Shown: positions 12,888-19,275, counted from the stretch's first letter. The stretch is DNA of 37,384 nt from a virus (IMGVR_UViG_3300036945_000508:1-37384); one strand, 5' to 3'. Notes: generated from the letters alone by a model not told the origin. Program-made: numbers and translations.

Positions 12888-13034
12888 ATGAGCCAAGCAG
12901 CAGCGGCCACGACTCAAGGTGACAGCCAGGACAAGACGGAAGCGGATAGCAAGAAAGTCAGCATTGATCTGGTGAATGCGCAGGCTGATGCGCGGTGGTC
13001 GGGAAAGTGTATCGGGATATGGCGCGATCCGTAA
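12888..13034 (+). CDS. 48-aa leader-region protein
   Basis: ATG 12888-12890 to TAA 13032-13034, the first plausible frame after the rightward promoter. Product begins MSQAAAATTQGDSQDKTEAD, then SIDLVNAQADARWSGK and ends GIWRDP. The composition is protein-like, but the ribosome-binding site is poor (CACGGTA). A 29-codon frame (13019-13108) overlaps its end. The left arm of the 17-bp inverted repeat lies inside it. It could equally be untranslated leader. Confidence 0.4.
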   Translation: MSQAAAATTQGDSQDKTEADSKKVSIDLVNAQADARWSGKCIGIWRDP

Positions 13035-13104
13035 AAGTTGCGCTACCGCTGGATTACGCTGCCAGCAAGCCGGAGACCAGCACCGGCCACCAGATCAATG
13101 CTGA
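12958..13104 (+). repeat. 17-bp perfect inverted repeat around 113 bp
   Basis: The 17-mer starting TCAGCATTGATC at 12958-12974 is the exact reverse complement of 13088-13104. Inner pairs include GCGGT/ACCGC and a GCCGG/CCGGC hairpin. No target-site duplication flanks it. In RNA this closes a long stem in the leader of the rightward operon, just before the ribosome-binding site at 13127. Confidence 0.7.
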
Positions 13105-13142
13105 TTAAACGGCACCCAATAACGCATCGGAGGGATTCGACC

Positions 13143-13385
13143 ATGAACGACTTGTCAGCAATTGCAGCCCTGCTTTACGACGCAGCCGACGAGCTGATGG
13201 CAGAGAACGACCGGGCCGAAGCGCGGGAACCGAACAGGGCTGTTGATCCGCTGGTTGAGCGAATGGCAGCGAATCGCCGGCGCATGAATCCAAGTTTGAT
13301 TGTGAGCGATGTTGGTCAGCCTAGACCGAACAATACCGGGCTGATCGTGGGTAATTTCGTAGCAGGATATGGAGCGAGAAAATGA
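13143..13385 (+). CDS. Small helical early protein
   Basis: 80 aa from ATG 13143 (CGGAGGG upstream). Helical N-terminus (AIAALLYDAADELMAENDRA), a basic VERMAANRRRMNP segment, then a C-terminal NTGLIVGNFVAGYGARK. The stop overlaps the next start. Unrecognised. First well-supported gene of the rightward operon. Confidence 0.7.
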   Translation: MNDLSAIAALLYDAADELMAENDRAEAREPNRAVDPLVERMAANRRRMNPSLIVSDVGQPRPNNTGLIVGNFVAGYGARK

Positions 13386-13585
13386 AAAAGATAGTGAAAT
13401 TGTATGTTTACAAAACGCCAGGTGGTTTTGGCGAACCTGATGGGATTACGACAAAATCCTATGACAGCACCAAGGCGATCTACCACTGCAATGACATTCT
13501 GCTCGACACGGTTGATGCTGAAATCGAATTCTCCATGCCGACCGACCGCCTGCTGTGCCTTGAGAATAAAGATGTGGCGGAATGA
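13382..13585 (+). CDS. Small hypothetical protein
   Basis: 67 aa. Starts MKKIVKLYVYKTPGG, a beta-like opening, then DSTKAIYHCNDILLDTVDAE and a short helical end. GGAGCGAG ribosome-binding site and ATGA overlaps on both sides. No family recognised. Confidence 0.7.
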   Translation: MKKIVKLYVYKTPGGFGEPDGITTKSYDSTKAIYHCNDILLDTVDAEIEFSMPTDRLLCLENKDVAE

Positions 13586-13665
13586 TCGCCGACACCCCCC
13601 TGCAACAATACCTCGCTGGCGCCGTAGCCGGGCTCGCGATTATTCTGATGCTGGTGCTGCTATGA
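13582..13665 (+). CDS. 27-aa membrane peptide
   Basis: Both ends overlap neighbours through ATGA. Product MIADTPLQQYLAGAVAGL followed by AIILMLVLL is a short polar start plus one transmembrane helix. It mirrors the 30-aa membrane peptides of the leftward block. Role unknown. Confidence 0.6.
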   Translation: MIADTPLQQYLAGAVAGLAIILMLVLL

Positions 13666-13811
13666 GCGGCGGAGGAATCACGCATGTGTTTTTTTGTAGG
13701 TACTGTCGCACCCCGCAGCCAGTCGATGGCAGAAAGATTACCCGGCAGTCGCCCAGGATTTACAGGTGCGCGGCTTGTCACGATAAAGCCATGAAAGCGG
13801 GGTTGCAATGA
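13662..13811 (+). CDS. Zinc-ribbon microprotein
   Basis: 49 aa, starting and ending in ATGA overlaps. FCRYCRTPQP (residues about 11-20) and RCAACHDKA (about 34-42) form a CxxC...CxxC ribbon with a basic RKITRQSPRIYR link. Likely binds zinc and perhaps nucleic acid or a host protein. Confidence 0.7.
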   Translation: MSGGGITHVFFCRYCRTPQPVDGRKITRQSPRIYRCAACHDKAMKAGLQ

Positions 13812-14044
13812 TAGTCGTCACAATAGATGTGCTTGATGGCAAGGGGTTGACGGATGTTGTTGTCAGGGATGGAATAGACGCGATGCGGCTGCGAGTGTTT
13901 TTTCGTGAGGCAATGGCGCTATTCGATCAGCGCGATGAACTACTTTCCGCCCTACTCTACGTCCAGCAGCAAGTCGAATCAGGCCAGGAAATCGCAATGA
14001 GCCAGGTCAACGCCGCGATCAGAAACGCGAGTGGGAAATCATGA
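13808..14044 (+). CDS. Small hypothetical protein
   Basis: 78 aa. A beta opening MIVVTIDVLDG leads into helices (REAMALFDQRDELLSALLYV, then QVNAAIRNASGKS). The last third resembles the helical ends of small phage proteins that associate with recombination functions. ATGA overlaps at both ends. Unrecognised. Confidence 0.7.
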   Translation: MIVVTIDVLDGKGLTDVVVRDGIDAMRLRVFFREAMALFDQRDELLSALLYVQQQVESGQEIAMSQVNAAIRNASGKS

Positions 14045-14127
14045 AAACCCTGCGCGACTTTATCTACTGGCGCCAGCGCGGTTATACGGTGCGTGCGGCA
14101 TGGAAGCTGGCGCGGATCACCCTGTAG
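14041..14127 (+). CDS. 28-aa basic microprotein
   Basis: ATG overlaps the previous stop; TAG at 14125-14127 precedes AGGAGG of the next gene. Product MKTLRDFIYWRQRGYTVR then AAWKLARITL is a basic amphipathic peptide of a kind often annotated next to phage recombination genes. Role unknown. Confidence 0.6.
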   Translation: MKTLRDFIYWRQRGYTVRAAWKLARITL

Positions 14128-14136
14128 GAGGCAATC

Positions 14137-14388
14137 ATGGGACGAATGTCGGAAGAATGGCAGGAGCAGCAGGAGCAGGAAGCGCAAGACGATAGCGAGT
14201 GCATGTGGTGGCAACAGCAAGGCAGGCAACACGAATTTAACGAACTTGAGAATGGAGAACGAAATGAGCATATCGACAATTGTATTGGGGGAATCGGGGA
14301 CGGGAAAGACCGCCAGCCTTCGGAATTTAACGACGGAAGGCACGCTGCTGATCCAGGCAATCAAGAAGCCCTTGCCGTTCCGTTCTAA
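14137..14388 (+). CDS. Gln/Glu-rich small protein overlapping the ATPase gene
   Basis: 83 aa with one of the best ribosome-binding sites here (AGGAGG). Begins MGRMSEEWQEQQEQEAQDD, then CMWWQQQGRQHEFNELENG. The last 125 bases run in another frame over the Sak4-type gene, which is unusual. The first 43 codons look coding; the tail may be fortuitous, or the gene may have lost an earlier stop. Confidence 0.5.
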   Translation: MGRMSEEWQEQQEQEAQDDSECMWWQQQGRQHEFNELENGERNEHIDNCIGGIGDGKDRQPSEFNDGRHAADPGNQEALAVPF

Positions 14389-14917
14389 TGGATGGGGGTA
14401 TTTCAGCAAAGAAAACACATCTGGCAATATCTTCGTCAAGGATGACAAGGATTCGATCATTCACTTGATGCACAAAACCACACGCAAGGTCATCGTGATT
14501 GACGATGTGCAATACATCATGGCGAATGAATACATGCGCCGCAGTCACGAAACTGGCTATCAAAAGTTCACCGATATCGGCAAAGGCATCTGGGAAATCA
14601 TGAACGCGGCGTCATCGCTGCCTGACGATGTTCGCGTTTACCTGCTCTGGCACAACCAGACCGATGAATCCGGCAATAGTAAAGCAAAGAGCATCGGGAA
14701 AATGCTGGATGAAAAAATCACCATCGAGGGCATGGTCAGCATCGTATTGCGCACCGCCATCGTCAACGGGAATTACCTGTTCGCTACTAAGAACAGCGGC
14801 CACGATACCACCAAGACGCCAATGGGGCTGTTTGAGGACGAAACCATCCCGAACGACCTCGCTAGTGTGGACGCAGCAATCCAAGAGTATTACCAACTCG
14901 GCCAGAAAGCGGCCTGA
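14264..14917 (+). CDS. Sak4-type RecA-like ATPase
   Basis: 217 aa from ATG 14264, which has GGAGAACG upstream. Walker A GESGTGKT at residues 9-16, Walker B VIVIDDVQ at 76-83, then MRRSHETGYQKFTDIG and a switch region YLLWHNQTDES near 125-135. This is the AAA_24/Sak4 family, phage strand-exchange or annealing ATPases that work with a cognate SSB for recombination. The next gene is an SSB-like protein, matching the known pairing. It acts on single-stranded DNA in the cytoplasm. Confidence 0.88.
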   Translation: MSISTIVLGESGTGKTASLRNLTTEGTLLIQAIKKPLPFRSNGWGYFSKENTSGNIFVKDDKDSIIHLMHKTTRKVIVIDDVQYIMANEYMRRSHETGYQKFTDIGKGIWEIMNAASSLPDDVRVYLLWHNQTDESGNSKAKSIGKMLDEKITIEGMVSIVLRTAIVNGNYLFATKNSGHDTTKTPMGLFEDETIPNDLASVDAAIQEYYQLGQKAA

Positions 14918-14938
14918 ACTTAACGAACGGAGAATGAA

Positions 14939-15574
14939 ATGAACTACAACCTAGACCCTAAAGCAGCATCAGCAGCCGATGTTATTTTCTCAAAGATTGA
15001 GCAAAAAGGAAAATATCTTGGAGTGCTTACCCGCGCCGAACCTGTGACCAGCAAGAAGGGAACGACCGGAGTTGATCTGTCATTTCGTGCCAATTCTGGC
15101 GAAACCGCCGACTACCTGACATTGTGGACGAACAACACAGACGGCAAACAGTTGATGGGATTTAACACCCTGATGGCGATCATGACATGCCTGCGCGTCA
15201 AGACCATAAACGCGGTCGATGGCGAGATTGAAAAGTACGACCAGGACCAAGCCAAGCGCGTGAAAGTCACCGTGCCGCTGTTCAAAGAGTTGATGAACAA
15301 GCCGATTGGGCTGCTGTTGGCGATGGAAGAATACCCGAAGAATGCAGGCGGCACGGGATGGAAGCCGGTTATTTCGGCGGCGTTTGATGAAAACGAATTC
15401 ACCGCAAGCGAGATTTTGAGCCAAGCAAGGACGCAAGAACTGCTCGGAAAGATGGTAATGGCGCTACATGACAAGCCGTTGAAAGGATCTTCACCTGCTC
15501 CCGCGCAAAATCACGGAGCGCCCAGCACAGGTAGCGACTTTGACGACTTCAAGGACGACATACCTTTTAACTAA
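14939..15574 (+). CDS. Single-stranded DNA-binding-like protein
   Basis: 211 aa. The body is beta-rich with an OB-fold-like pattern (KGKYLGVLTRAEPVTSK, then GVDLSFRANSG and LTLWTNNTDG). A flexible Pro/Ala/Ser linker (residues about 180-200) leads to the acidic tip DDFKDDIPFN, the classic SSB tail that recruits partner proteins. It follows the Sak4-type ATPase. CGGAGAAT precedes the ATG. Probably coats ssDNA for recombination and replication. Confidence 0.82.
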   Translation: MNYNLDPKAASAADVIFSKIEQKGKYLGVLTRAEPVTSKKGTTGVDLSFRANSGETADYLTLWTNNTDGKQLMGFNTLMAIMTCLRVKTINAVDGEIEKYDQDQAKRVKVTVPLFKELMNKPIGLLLAMEEYPKNAGGTGWKPVISAAFDENEFTASEILSQARTQELLGKMVMALHDKPLKGSSPAPAQNHGAPSTGSDFDDFKDDIPFN

Positions 15575-15613
15575 GAGGATGCCACCTCGATAAAAACAGA
15601 ATCAAACTTAACC

Positions 15614-15635
15614 GGCGCAGCCTAACCGCTGCGCC
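15614..15635 (+). promoter_or_regulatory. Hairpin beside the Gp157-like ribosome-binding site
   Basis: GGCGCAGC (15614-15621) pairs perfectly with GCTGCGCC (15628-15635) around a 6-nt loop, three bases before the AGGAGG of the gene at 15649. No T-run follows, so it is not a terminator. It may stabilise mRNA or tune translation between the SSB-like and Gp157-like genes. Confidence 0.6.
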
Positions 15636-15648
15636 ACAGGAGGGCATC

Positions 15649-16149
15649 ATGAATTTATTTGAACTGGTAGGCGAACGCCTAGCCCTGCAAAACAAGTTGG
15701 AAGTGCTGAATTTTGACGATGAATGTATCCTCGACACGCTGGAAGGCAACAGCGCAGAACTTGCTGCCAAGGTGGAAAATTATGGCTTCGTAATCAAAAA
15801 CCGCATGGCTTTCGTTGACGCTATGGCCGTCGAGATAGACCGCATGATGGCGCGGCGTGAAGCAGAATTGAACCGCATTGACGCTATCGAAAAATGGCTG
15901 CTTGAAAGCATGGTCGCCTGTAATTACACGAAAATGGAAGGGCCAGCATTCACCATTTCCGTGCAGAAAAATCCCGCCAAGGTTGAAGTGCTGGAAGAGT
16001 CGGCCGTTCCCAAAGATTACTGGAAAACACCCGAACCAAAGCCGCCCGTTTCTTCGCCAGACAAGAAGAAAATACTCGACGCCATGAAAGCAGGGGAAGA
16101 TGTTGCAGGATGCAGAATAACGCGCACAGCAAGATTGGTCATAAAATGA
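15649..16149 (+). CDS. Siphovirus Gp157-like protein
   Basis: 166 aa, the typical length. The N-terminal half is helical (LALQNKLEVLNFDDE, then ALVDAM-type heptads and MMARREAELNRIDAIEKWL). The C-terminal half is the conserved beta module: FTISVQKNPAKVEVL near 102-116, PKDYWKTPEPKP near 121-132, then DKKKILDAMKAGEDVAGCRI. This pattern identifies the Gp157 family (PF05565), which lies near SSB and recombination genes and was linked to phage resistance in Streptococcus. Its biochemical role is unclear. Confidence 0.88.
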   Translation: MNLFELVGERLALQNKLEVLNFDDECILDTLEGNSAELAAKVENYGFVIKNRMAFVDAMAVEIDRMMARREAELNRIDAIEKWLLESMVACNYTKMEGPAFTISVQKNPAKVEVLEESAVPKDYWKTPEPKPPVSSPDKKKILDAMKAGEDVAGCRITRTARLVIK

Positions 16150-16316
16150 GCCATGACCAAACCTACCGCCAGCGCATTATTGATATCATCACGAACCACG
16201 GCGCACCGATGCACATCGTTGAGCTGCGCAGCCATTTCATGCCTACTCGTTCATGCATAGAGAGCGTATCTAGCGCGCTAAAAGCCATGAAGGATTGCGG
16301 CCACGGGGAGGGATGA
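16146..16316 (+). CDS. Small winged-helix-like protein
   Basis: 56 aa from ATG 16146 (ATGA overlap). QTYRQRIIDIITNHGAPM, then HIVELRSHFMPTRS and ESVSSALKAMKDCG read as three helices of a winged-helix DNA-binding domain. It may be a regulator within the rightward operon. Family not recognised. Confidence 0.65.
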   Translation: MSHDQTYRQRIIDIITNHGAPMHIVELRSHFMPTRSCIESVSSALKAMKDCGHGEG

Positions 16317-16317
16317 A

Positions 16318-16512
16318 ATGTTAACACCTGGGTATGGCACGGGTTACGATTGGGGAAACATGAATTGGGCGCTTGCCAGATACCAAGAGACCGGGACGCT
16401 AACCGAGTTTATTGCAAAGGTGAAGCTCGATTATCCGAACGCCAACGCGCGAGACTATGAGTTGATGTGGCAGGCATTCGATATTTTTGCGGAGGAAAAC
16501 AATGACGTTTGA
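16318..16512 (+). CDS. Small hypothetical protein
   Basis: 64 aa. MLTPGYGTGYDWGNMNWALA, then YQETGTLTEFIAKVKLDYP and an acidic end. It is one base from the previous stop. Aromatic and acidic, mostly helical. Function unknown. Confidence 0.65.
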   Translation: MLTPGYGTGYDWGNMNWALARYQETGTLTEFIAKVKLDYPNANARDYELMWQAFDIFAEENNDV

Positions 16513-16861
16513 CCAATGGATGAAAAAAAGGGTACCCGCATACCGAAAGGGTGATGACTCAATGCTCGTGCGCGGGATGAGAGAATGCTGGGACGCCGGG
16601 GTGAAAGCGGGTAGCGAAACGAAGGTGGAAAAAATTGAAAAAGGACGGTGCGGAAATTTTTGCGAGGCGTGCGCTCGCCGTGATGATGAAATAACACGGC
16701 TACGATCTTTGATTAAAGAGGCGCACACAACCATGAATCATGCTGAGGTTTTCATCGGTAGCAGAGAAAAAATGCACTCGACTGGCGAGGAGTTGTACAG
16801 AGAACTTTTGTACCAACTAGAAGCGGAACTAGAGTTGAACGTAAAGTTAGTGGTGCCATGA
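16502..16861 (+). CDS. MTFxxW-type protein with Cys pair and coiled coil
   Basis: 119 aa from ATG 16502 (GGAGG upstream). MTFDQWMKKRVPAYRKGDDS, then a short helix, then CGNFCEACARRDDEITRLRS (about 52-71), where a zinc knuckle leads into a coiled coil through the end. The N-terminus matches the leftward-block protein at 5888-6124, suggesting shuffling of domains between operons. Confidence 0.7.
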   Translation: MTFDQWMKKRVPAYRKGDDSMLVRGMRECWDAGVKAGSETKVEKIEKGRCGNFCEACARRDDEITRLRSLIKEAHTTMNHAEVFIGSREKMHSTGEELYRELLYQLEAELELNVKLVVP

Positions 16862-17076
16862 TAAAGCCGATTGTTTACACGATGAGTAGATGCAAAAAGG
16901 ATGATGAATTGTATGGGCCTTTACACGCATCTTCAGACGGTGAAAATACACTCTGTGGGCAATCCTCAGATGAGAATTGGTGGATTGTTACAAATGGGTT
17001 TGATGGGGTTGTTACGTGCAAAAAGTGCATAAAGATTAATTCCGCTGTTGATACGAAGAAAGGATTGGGCTGGTAA
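16858..17076 (+). CDS. Small Cys-containing protein
   Basis: 72 aa, ATGA overlap at the start. MIKPIVYTMSRCKKDDELYG, then an NTLCGQSSDENWWIVTN stretch and CKKCIK near 53-58. A probable single zinc site within a small beta domain. The stop TAA starts the repeated leader (GGTAACTACAACGAAAGG), so the gene abuts a module boundary. Unrecognised. Confidence 0.7.
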   Translation: MIKPIVYTMSRCKKDDELYGPLHASSDGENTLCGQSSDENWWIVTNGFDGVVTCKKCIKINSAVDTKKGLGW

Positions 17077-17097
17077 CTACAACGAAAGGATTTAAAA

Positions 17098-17280
17098 ATG
17101 GCTACGACAAGGCAAATTGCTGGATGGGCAAAAACGGTTGAAAAAAGAATGGCCGGAGTTGCTAAAGAGCGCGACAAACTCGACGAGACAATTGCAGAAC
17201 TGGAGCAATTGCGAGGGAACTGTAGAGAGGCATACGACAACCTGCAAATAGCGCGGGACGCGCTGAGCGAAATGGTTTGA
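17098..17280 (+). CDS. Coiled-coil small protein
   Basis: 60 aa. Nearly all coiled coil: EKRMAGVAKERDKLDETIAE, then LEQLRGNCREAYDNLQ. The leader carries AACTACAACGAAAGGA, shared with the leftward coiled-coil gene at 5240. Its TGA is followed immediately by CGCCCAAC of the attC-like element at 17282. It thus has the same leader/coiled-coil/core arrangement as the gene at 5240-5527. Confidence 0.65.
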   Translation: MATTRQIAGWAKTVEKRMAGVAKERDKLDETIAELEQLRGNCREAYDNLQIARDALSEMV

Positions 17281-17281
17281 C

Positions 17282-17344
17282 GCCCAACGGCTGAATTCAG
17301 GGGCGGGCGGCTTTTCGCCCGGGCGGTGGAATGAATTGTTGGGC
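17282..17344. other. attC-like hairpin element 3
   Basis: GCCCAAC (17282-17288) and GTTGGGC (17338-17344) are perfect complements fitting RYYYAAC and GTTRRRY. With one flanking base the arms are 8 bp. Inner AATTCA (17294-17299) pairs with TGAATT (17332-17337), with five unpaired bases on one side only. A GC-rich tip CGGGCG/CGCCCG closes a short loop. At 63 bp it is in the size range of integron attC sites. It lies between two plus-strand genes, directly after a stop codon. Confidence 0.65.
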
Positions 17345-17373
17345 GGCACTTTTTCCGAAGCGAAAGGAATGTG

Positions 17374-17802
17374 ATGAGTGAAGTTCTTGATGTGCGCGGT
17401 GGCGCCAGGATTCGGGAGATTCGAGCGATGGCGGGACGGGCGATGCTGGACGGCCCGCACGACTACATGACCGACGAACTGGAAGGCCCACTGCTGGACT
17501 TGGCCGTAGCGAAAGCTGTGGGCTTGGCTGCGGTGATTCACAAGGTGGATAACGCCGTCGAGCCGTTCTTCGAGTGCTGCGTGCTGAACGAGAGTGGCCG
17601 GTTGCAGTACCAGTTCATCCCATCGCGCGGGTGGTGCCAAGGAGGCCCGCTGGTAGAGGAACATCGAATCAGCCTCACCGAACGCGGAGACAGGTGGGCG
17701 GCTGACGTGCGGGGCGGCTGGGCGATCGAGGCCGCCACCCCGCTGCTGGCGGCTATGCGCGCACTGGTGGCCCGGAAGATGGGTGCCACGGTGCGCATGT
17801 GA
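17374..17802 (+). CDS. ninX: NinX-like phage protein (DUF2591)
   Basis: 142 aa from ATG 17374 (AAAGGA upstream). The NinX signature runs through LEGPLLDLAVAKAVGL (residues about 36-51), FIPSRGWCQGGPLVEEHRIS (about 77-96) and ATPLLAAMRALVARKMG (about 121-137). NinX belongs to the nin-region accessory set of lambdoid phages; its function is unknown. Here it is alone, as the last gene of the rightward block, behind an attC-like element and before a convergent HNH gene, so it may have arrived as a separate module. An N-terminal 25-residue extension is unusual. Confidence 0.8.
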   Translation: MSEVLDVRGGARIREIRAMAGRAMLDGPHDYMTDELEGPLLDLAVAKAVGLAAVIHKVDNAVEPFFECCVLNESGRLQYQFIPSRGWCQGGPLVEEHRISLTERGDRWAADVRGGWAIEAATPLLAAMRALVARKMGATVRM

Positions 17803-17867
17803 CGCCGAACGTAGCTAGGCATCACTTTTGACGTATAACCTGGGAATGGCCACTAAACGCGGCGTCA
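17800..17867. repeat. Inverted repeat between convergent genes
   Basis: TGACGCCG (17800-17807) and CGGCGTCA (17860-17867) are perfect 8-bp arms separated by 52 bases. The left arm contains the NinX stop. Its start recalls TGACGCCCAAC after other stops, but one base differs (CGCCGAAC) and no GTTRRRY partner is present. It may act as a weak bidirectional barrier. Confidence 0.45.
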
Positions 17868-17915
17868 CTACCAGCGATAACCGACTCCAACGCCAGCGAA
17901 GTAATCCCGATCAAC
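17868..17915 (-). pseudogene. Remnant second 3' end of the lysis-region gene
   Basis: Directly after the HNH stop the minus strand reads, in another frame, VDRDYFAGVGVGYRW then TAG. This mirrors the C-terminus of the protein at 18524-19063 (SDRSGLVGGTLRYEW). It appears to be the original 3' end of that gene, left behind when the HNH element inserted and supplied a replacement end. Confidence 0.6.
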
Positions 17916-18427
17916 TAAAGTAAGAAGCCTCGGGATTGCATAAATTCTACTGGATGTTTCGCATGCTTTTGCAGGTTGCATGTTGGACAAAGTAACTGAA
18001 TATTATCATCAGTATTTGTCCCGCCTAGTGCGATTGGCATATTGTGGTCAAGGTGATAACCGGCTGATAAATCTTTCCCACAACACGCACACTTTCCGCG
18101 CTGTAGCTTTAGAAGCTTTTCGGCCAATCCCTTGGATAACTTTCCGCTTGCAGACTCTTTTACTCTACGATTATGCACATAGATGCGGCAATCTTCGGGG
18201 TTAGCCCTGTCCCACGCGGCTTTGTATGCCTTCACCTTCTCCGGGTTGGCTGCTCTATACGCAATACCTTTAGCAATCTGTGCTTCTGGGTTGGAGGCAC
18301 GATACTTGGCTTGATACGCGATTTCCTTATCAGGATTTTTCTTCCGCCACTTCATTTTGCGGATTGTGTCGCATGACTTGCAATACCTACCTACGAAAGA
18401 TGCGCCACACTTTTTGCATGTTTTCAT
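17915..18427 (-). CDS. HNH homing-type endonuclease (paralogue 2)
   Basis: 170 aa. N-terminal zinc knuckles (CKKCGASF then CKSC, residues about 4-19), shorter NPEK-type repeats (about 30-80) and a C-terminal HNH domain: CACCGKDL near 112-119, YHLDHNMPIALGG near 123-135 and NIQLLCPTCN near 142-151. Same architecture and ending as the gene at 2666-3340 but with fewer repeats. Inserted at the end of the lysis region. A 10-bp stem (18435-18480) buries its Shine-Dalgarno, the translation-silencing trick known for T4 I-TevI. Confidence 0.88.
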   Translation of the reverse strand: MKTCKKCGASFVGRYCKSCDTIRKMKWRKKNPDKEIAYQAKYRASNPEAQIAKGIAYRAANPEKVKAYKAAWDRANPEDCRIYVHNRRVKESASGKLSKGLAEKLLKLQRGKCACCGKDLSAGYHLDHNMPIALGGTNTDDNIQLLCPTCNLQKHAKHPVEFMQSRGFLL

Positions 18428-18434
18428 TTGATAC

Positions 18435-18480
18435 CCCTAGCCGGTAATTGATTGTTGTCGGTAATCCGCTCCGGCTAGGG
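18435..18480 (-). promoter_or_regulatory. Stem occluding the HNH ribosome-binding site
   Basis: CCCTAGCCGG (18435-18444) and CCGGCTAGGG (18471-18480) pair perfectly over 10 bp with a 26-nt loop. The AGGGG before the HNH ATG is part of the stem, so initiation from read-through mRNA would be blocked unless the stem opens. Confidence 0.7.
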
Positions 18481-18523
18481 AAACGGAAAGGCTGGCCAGC
18501 CCTGTCCCGACCTGTTAATTATA

Positions 18524-19063
18524 CTACCATTCGTAGCGAAGCGTACCGCCGACAAGTCCTGACCTATCACTAACCGCAGTCGCAGTTATGCCGGCATGCC
18601 AGCCTTTGACCTGTGCAAAAGTTTTCTCATAGGTAATCCATCCGACTCTATCCAAACGAGCGTTGACTCCATAGTTCAGGCTTACCCGGTTCGTGTTCTC
18701 GAAGGCTAGCAGCGGGTAAGCCTCGCGCCGGGTGATCGTCGTGCTTTCGCCGGTAGCCTCGTTTACAACCGTGGTCACGGTCTGCGGGCGTAGGCTGGGC
18801 TTAACCGTGGACGATGACAGCACATACAGGCTTTCATCCTGCTGGATTGCGTCAGGCAGTTTCAGCTTTGCCTTCGCCGGTTTCGCGTAGACTTTGAGCT
18901 TTGCCGGTTTAATCTCCACTTTTTCCACCGCAGCAATCGGCTTGCTGACAGTCGCATCGATCCACTGACCGACGGGCGCAGGGTCTGGCGTGAGATTGTC
19001 CCATGCGAGGTATAGTGATCCGAGTATCAGTAGACCGACGAGTGCTCTTGTGCGGTTATCCAT
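18524..19063 (-). CDS. Membrane-anchored lysis-region protein (spanin candidate)
   Basis: 179 aa. One N-terminal transmembrane helix (ALVGLLILGSLYLAW, residues about 7-21) is followed by a Pro/Lys-rich linker (EIKPAKLKVYAKPAKAKLKL) and a C-terminal beta-type domain ending GLVGGTLRYEW. It overlaps the holin stop by eight bases. An inner-membrane anchor plus periplasmic domain at the end of a lysis cassette suggests a spanin-like role, but the beta-rich end is unlike classic Rz and no Rz1 lipobox frame was seen. The 3' end appears to have been replaced by the HNH insertion. Confidence 0.7.
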   Translation of the reverse strand: MDNRTRALVGLLILGSLYLAWDNLTPDPAPVGQWIDATVSKPIAAVEKVEIKPAKLKVYAKPAKAKLKLPDAIQQDESLYVLSSSTVKPSLRPQTVTTVVNEATGESTTITRREAYPLLAFENTNRVSLNYGVNARLDRVGWITYEKTFAQVKGWHAGITATAVSDRSGLVGGTLRYEW

Positions 19064-19274
19064 TCGTTTTCTCCATCCATTCGCGACCCAACCATGGGGC
19101 CAGGATTAAAACAACGGCTGATCCGAACTCGCCTGCGCCCATGAGCGGCATGACGCCAAGCGGCCCAAGGTTCACCCCGGCGACAACGAATTTTGCGAAC
19201 ACCGCCGACCACGACAGGGCCACGAACAGCAGCGTGGTGCTTTCTTTTCCGCGAACCTTTGGCAGCCAGTTCAT
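19056..19274 (-). CDS. Holin-like membrane protein
   Basis: 72 aa from ATG 19274, which comes right after the endolysin stop. Two transmembrane helices: TTLLFVALSWSAVFAKFVV (about 13-31) and a second around FGSAVVLILAPWLG (about 46-62), joined by a short PLMGAGE turn; charged ends. Two-helix small proteins beside an endolysin are class II holins that open the inner membrane at lysis time. Next to an M15 endolysin, this is the best candidate. Confidence 0.75.
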   Translation of the reverse strand: MNWLPKVRGKESTTLLFVALSWSAVFAKFVVAGVNLGPLGVMPLMGAGEFGSAVVLILAPWLGREWMEKTNG

Positions 19275-19275
19275 A

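Noticed and set aside
13019-13108. 29-codon frame overlapping the leader ORF
   Set aside because: No good ribosome site, and its end lies in the inverted-repeat arm. Too weak to annotate.
12800-17802. Lysogeny module with integrase or CI repressor
   Set aside because: No integrase, excisionase or CI-like protein found on either strand. The switch alone does not prove a temperate lifestyle.
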